Source: Thermoflexales bacterium
Lineage (GTDB): Bacteria > Chloroflexota > Anaerolineae > J036 > Brachytrichaceae
DNA: 34,505 nt
Reading direction: 5' to 3'
NCBI GenBank assembly: GCA_025054635.1
Contig: JANWZM010000001.1
Location: 1 to 34,505 of the forward strand
This document shows, one piece after another, positions 32,058 to 34,505 of the stretch. Every line of letters begins with the position of its first letter. The stretch's first letter is position 1. The notes beneath the pieces were generated by a model, which was not told the origin of the DNA, made no database searches, and worked only from the letters and a program-made list of their open reading frames with translations. The translations under genes and the position numbers were made by a program.

Positions 32058-32126
32058 GCTGAGCTGCGGACAAAGCGCAACAAGACCTGATGGCGCAGGG
32101 TCTCTCAGTCATTTGTCTGTGCGGCG

Positions 32127-32132
32127 TATGAT
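32127..32132 (+). promoter_or_regulatory. Candidate -10 element (TATGAT) of the MFS gene
   Basis: TATGAT ends 8 bases before the ATG at 32141; no SD fits between them, predicting a leaderless mRNA. No good -35 is seen. Confidence 0.4.
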
Positions 32133-32140
32133 GTTCACGC

Positions 32141-33487
32141 ATGGCATCTGTCGTAGAGACTGCCCCTTATGCCGACCAGCGCGCCACAGGCGTTTACCAC
32201 CAAGTCGATGTTCCCCGCAACGTCGTTGCTTTCACTGCTGACATGGCAGCGTTCATGGTGGGCACATACTTCATTCCCGCCACCACTGTTCTGGTCGGCT
32301 TAGCTGCGCAGCTTACTGATGACAAGACGCTGATTGGCGCTGTGGGGATGGCTTGGCCTGTCTCGTGGTTTCTGCCGCAGCTCATTGCAGCACAAATCGT
32401 TCGGGGGAGACGGTGGCAGAAGCCCTACCTGGTTGTTCCGAGCCTGCTAGGGCGGAACGCGTTTCTGCTGATCGCGCTTTGGCTTCTGATTACCCAAGCC
32501 CAGGCGCCTGTGCTGACGATTTGGGTGTTGATCGGGGGCATTGCGCTGTTCAACCTATGCGATGCACTGGCTGGGGTTGCCTGGTTCGACATGCTCAGTC
32601 GGGCGCTCTCGCCGCGGGTGCGGGCGCGCGCTGTGTCTGTTGGCCAATTCGTGGGCGCTGTGCTTGGCGTTGGCGCTGGCATTATCGTTGAGCGTGTGCT
32701 CTCGCCACAAGGGTTGCCCTTCCCGCAAAACTACGCCCTCATCTTCGGCTGCACGTGGGTGTGCATGATGCTATCGCTGGGCTTGATCGCGCTGGTGCGC
32801 GAAACCCCGATGGACGAGACAGAAAGCGCCCACGCGCAGCGCCAAGGTTTTGTCCGTAGTCTGTTTGAGGCGTTGCGCACAGATCGCCTGTTCGTGCGAG
32901 TGCTTGTGGTGCGCTTGTTGACTGGGGTTGAGCTGATGGCAGCCTCGTTCTACTTGGTCTTCGCTCGCGATCAGCTCGGGTTAGGGAATTCAGCCACAGG
33001 CATTTTCAACATGGCGCTCATCATCGGGGGGATTGTAGGGATCGCGCTGTTTGGCTGGGTCGCTGATCGCTTCACGGCGCTCGGCGTGCTTCGCACAGCC
33101 GCGTTCATGCAGTTGCTTGCCCCATGCATTGCGTTCGCGTTCGTCTTCGTCAGCGCGGATGGGATATGGCAACTTGTCGGGTTGATCGCGTTCGTGATCG
33201 TGTTTGCCTTGCGCGGTGCGATAGAGCACTCGTTAGTGATAGGCGTCGTCGGCTACCTGCTTGACGCGGCTGCGGAGCGCCACCGAGCGATGTATGTCGG
33301 CGCGCTGAACACCCTTGGCGGCATTGTCGCGCTCTCTCCGCTGCTTGGCGGCGTCTGGCTGGATGGGCTTTCAGCAACTGGGCAGGGTGAGCTAGGGTAC
33401 GCCGTGATGTTTGGCGGCGTTGCGCTGATTGCTGGCACGGGGGCGTGGCTCAGCCTGAAGCTGCCGCGCGTTTCCAGACAACCTTGA
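32141..33487 (+). CDS. Major facilitator superfamily transporter
   Basis: A 448-residue protein with about twelve hydrophobic helices in two halves, joined by a central charged loop (ETPMDETESAHAQRQGF). The second half carries GWVADRF, an MFS-type motif between helices. A ~30-residue hydrophilic N-terminus precedes the first helix. The substrate cannot be told. It is divergent from the feo operon with 130 bases between, but no DtxR-like box lies next to its own promoter. It is convergent with the homocysteine methyltransferase gene. Confidence 0.82.
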   Translation: MASVVETAPYADQRATGVYHQVDVPRNVVAFTADMAAFMVGTYFIPATTVLVGLAAQLTDDKTLIGAVGMAWPVSWFLPQLIAAQIVRGRRWQKPYLVVPSLLGRNAFLLIALWLLITQAQAPVLTIWVLIGGIALFNLCDALAGVAWFDMLSRALSPRVRARAVSVGQFVGAVLGVGAGIIVERVLSPQGLPFPQNYALIFGCTWVCMMLSLGLIALVRETPMDETESAHAQRQGFVRSLFEALRTDRLFVRVLVVRLLTGVELMAASFYLVFARDQLGLGNSATGIFNMALIIGGIVGIALFGWVADRFTALGVLRTAAFMQLLAPCIAFAFVFVSADGIWQLVGLIAFVIVFALRGAIEHSLVIGVVGYLLDAAAERHRAMYVGALNTLGGIVALSPLLGGVWLDGLSATGQGELGYAVMFGGVALIAGTGAWLSLKLPRVSRQP

Positions 33488-33496
33488 GCGCAGCCT

Positions 33497-34375
33497 TCAA
33501 GCGCGCAGTGCCGCGGCGAGGGCTTGGACGTGCTCTGGGCGCGTGCCGCAGCACCCGCCAATCAGTGTTGCGCCAGCAGCGCACCATCGCTGCGCGGCTT
33601 CAGCGTAGGCTTCTGGCGTATCGCCGCCGTCCATCGTCCACTCGCCTGTGTCTGGATCCACGCGCCCGGCGTTCGCATAAGCGCCAATCGGGATGTCAAG
33701 CGGCGTGACTGCGCGCAGCAGGCGCACGGCTGATTCAGTCTGCGCCGTCGGCACACAGTTCACGAGGATGGCTTGCGGCGCAAACGCCAGCACCGCGCGC
33801 ACAGCGTCAGCGAGCGACTCGCCACTGAGCAGATCGTTCTGGGCGTTAAGGGTAAAGCTCACCCAAAATGGCTTGCCTGTCGCCATAGCTGCGCGCGCTG
33901 CAGCGCAAGCCTCGCGGAGCGTGTTCTGGGTCTCAATCAGGATCAGGTCCACACTTGCATCGGCGAGGTCACGGGCAAGCATAGCGTGCTCATCGTCGAG
34001 CGTTGCTTGGTCGGGGACAAGCTCGGGCATGTAGCAATCCTCGACAGGAGCGATGCTGCCTGCCAGGCGCACGATGCCGGTTGCATCTGCCTGAGCGATT
34101 GCAGCGCGCGCCAGGGCAACGGCGCGAAAGGTCAGCTCACGGGCGCGGTGAGCCATGTCTGCTTTTGCCAGCGCGCGCACGTTGGTGCGGAAGGTGTTTG
34201 CGGTGATCACCTGCGCCCCAGCGCGCACATACTCCACGTGAATTTGCTGAACGAGCGCTGGCGCCTCGTCCAGCGCGCGCGCAGACCACAGAGGTAGCGC
34301 GATGTTCGCGCCTCTGCGCCCAAGCTCAGTGCCCATCGCGCCATCGAGAAGTATCGGCTTCACTGCCTGGGTCAT
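33497..34375 (-). CDS. Homocysteine S-methyltransferase family protein
   Basis: A 292-residue single-domain zinc enzyme (betaine/S-methylmethionine-homocysteine methyltransferase or MetH N-terminal type). Motifs are LLDGAMGTELGRRG at the start, ITANTFRTN, and the zinc ligands: Cys in ILVNCVP and the Cys-Cys pair in IGGCCGTRPEH. It transfers a methyl group to homocysteine to form methionine; the donor could be S-methylmethionine or similar and is not predictable. No cobalamin domain is fused. The ATG follows the upstream gene's stop by 3 bases (TGAGGAATG), so it is in an operon with it. Confidence 0.88.
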   Translation of the reverse strand: MTQAVKPILLDGAMGTELGRRGANIALPLWSARALDEAPALVQQIHVEYVRAGAQVITANTFRTNVRALAKADMAHRARELTFRAVALARAAIAQADATGIVRLAGSIAPVEDCYMPELVPDQATLDDEHAMLARDLADASVDLILIETQNTLREACAAARAAMATGKPFWVSFTLNAQNDLLSGESLADAVRAVLAFAPQAILVNCVPTAQTESAVRLLRAVTPLDIPIGAYANAGRVDPDTGEWTMDGGDTPEAYAEAAQRWCAAGATLIGGCCGTRPEHVQALAAALRA

Positions 34376-34378
34376 TCC

Positions 34379-34504
34379 TCAATCATCCACCACGACACTC
34401 CCGAGCTTGACCTCTCCAGCGCCAAAGCGTGTTGGGCGGCGCTGCCCCGTGTTCGGGTCGTACCGACCGACAAGCAAGGTCAGCGCGCCGCGGTAGTTGT
34501 CGGG
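34379..34504 (-). CDS. C-terminal fragment of an upstream gene (partial)
   Basis: The minus frame from the window end is open for 41 codons to TGA 34381-34379. It encodes ...NYRGALTLLVGRYDPNTGQRRPTRFG...LGSVVVDD. The GRYDPNTGQR turn and LGSVVV strand look like the C-terminal beta-domain found on some membrane glycosyltransferases (dolichyl-phosphate-mannose type). That likeness is from memory of the family and is tentative. Its stop sits 3 bases before the methyltransferase ATG. The rest of the gene lies outside the window. Confidence 0.55.
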   Translation of the reverse strand, partial: PDNYRGALTLLVGRYDPNTGQRRPTRFGAGEVKLGSVVVDD

Positions 34505-34505
34505 C

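Noticed and set aside
1-34505. tRNA/rRNA genes, CRISPR arrays and intact insertion sequences
   Set aside because: I saw no cloverleaf with a GTTCGA-type T-arm, no regular spaced repeats and no transposase motif; a covariance-model scan would be needed to exclude short RNA genes fully.

Overview
This is a GC-rich bacterial window of housekeeping and accessory genes. No rRNA, tRNA, CRISPR array or intact insertion sequence was found. The gene set suggests a Chloroflexota-like, possibly thermophilic bacterium. It includes a type-4 (4Fe-4S) uracil-DNA glycosylase, a DnaB/DnaD/DnaI-like replication trio, glutaminyl-tRNA synthetase, menaquinone synthesis, a split FeoB and C/G-rich intergenic hairpins. 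That placement is inference; the sequence alone does not prove it.

Layout. 1-3200 (+): the Lys-rich tail of an upstream gene overlaps a fused PTS EIIC-EIID membrane protein, followed by a DJ-1/PfpI protein and an exported cytochrome c. A strong hairpin at 3214-3253 separates these from convergent glnS. 3300-6430 (-): glnS and an M20 (YgeY-like) amidohydrolase. 6640-8490 (+): hairpin repeat, RluD-type pseudouridine synthase and a DtxR/FeoA-type regulator with lost metal ligands. 8500-11210 (-): a clpX-like gene coupled to an O-antigen ligase-like gene. 11380-12890 (+): type-4 UDG and menA. 12890-16890 (-): an operon of a fused FAD/2Fe-2S molybdo-hydroxylase subunit, era, a HAD phosphatase and a methyltransferase. 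17320-18190 (+): CopD-like protein. 18200-20400 (-): FmdB-type zinc ribbon, a decayed duplicate of the crp/DUF2892 pair, intact DUF2892 and a Crp/Fnr regulator. 20400-22620 (-): aquaporin and aspartokinase. 22780-28430 (-): an operon dnaB-dnaD-dnaI-argH-(ConA-like protein) in which four junctions are ATGA overlaps or 2-nt gaps. 28740-32010 (-): an iron-uptake operon with a membrane-anchored DtxR-FeoA-FeoA protein, feoB GTPase and feoB permease, headed by a perfect 9-bp-arm palindrome. 32140-33490 (+): MFS transporter. 33500-end (-): homocysteine S-methyltransferase-like protein and the C-terminus of a further gene.

The genes that act together are the feo operon (ferrous iron import under a metal-sensing regulator), the replication operon (helicase, DnaD-like factor and AAA+ loader), and crp with DUF2892 plus a TGTGA/TCACA palindrome between them. 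A recurring feature is a -10-like hexamer ending only 7-11 bases before the start codon, which implies many leaderless or near-leaderless mRNAs.

The points most worth a second look are the membrane-tethered FeoA-fused regulator, the ClpX lacking an IGF loop, the UDG with a C-terminal QLSLF clamp-binding motif, the fused EIIC-EIID protein, the tandem-DnaD protein in the helicase operon, and the crp/DUF2892 duplication scar.
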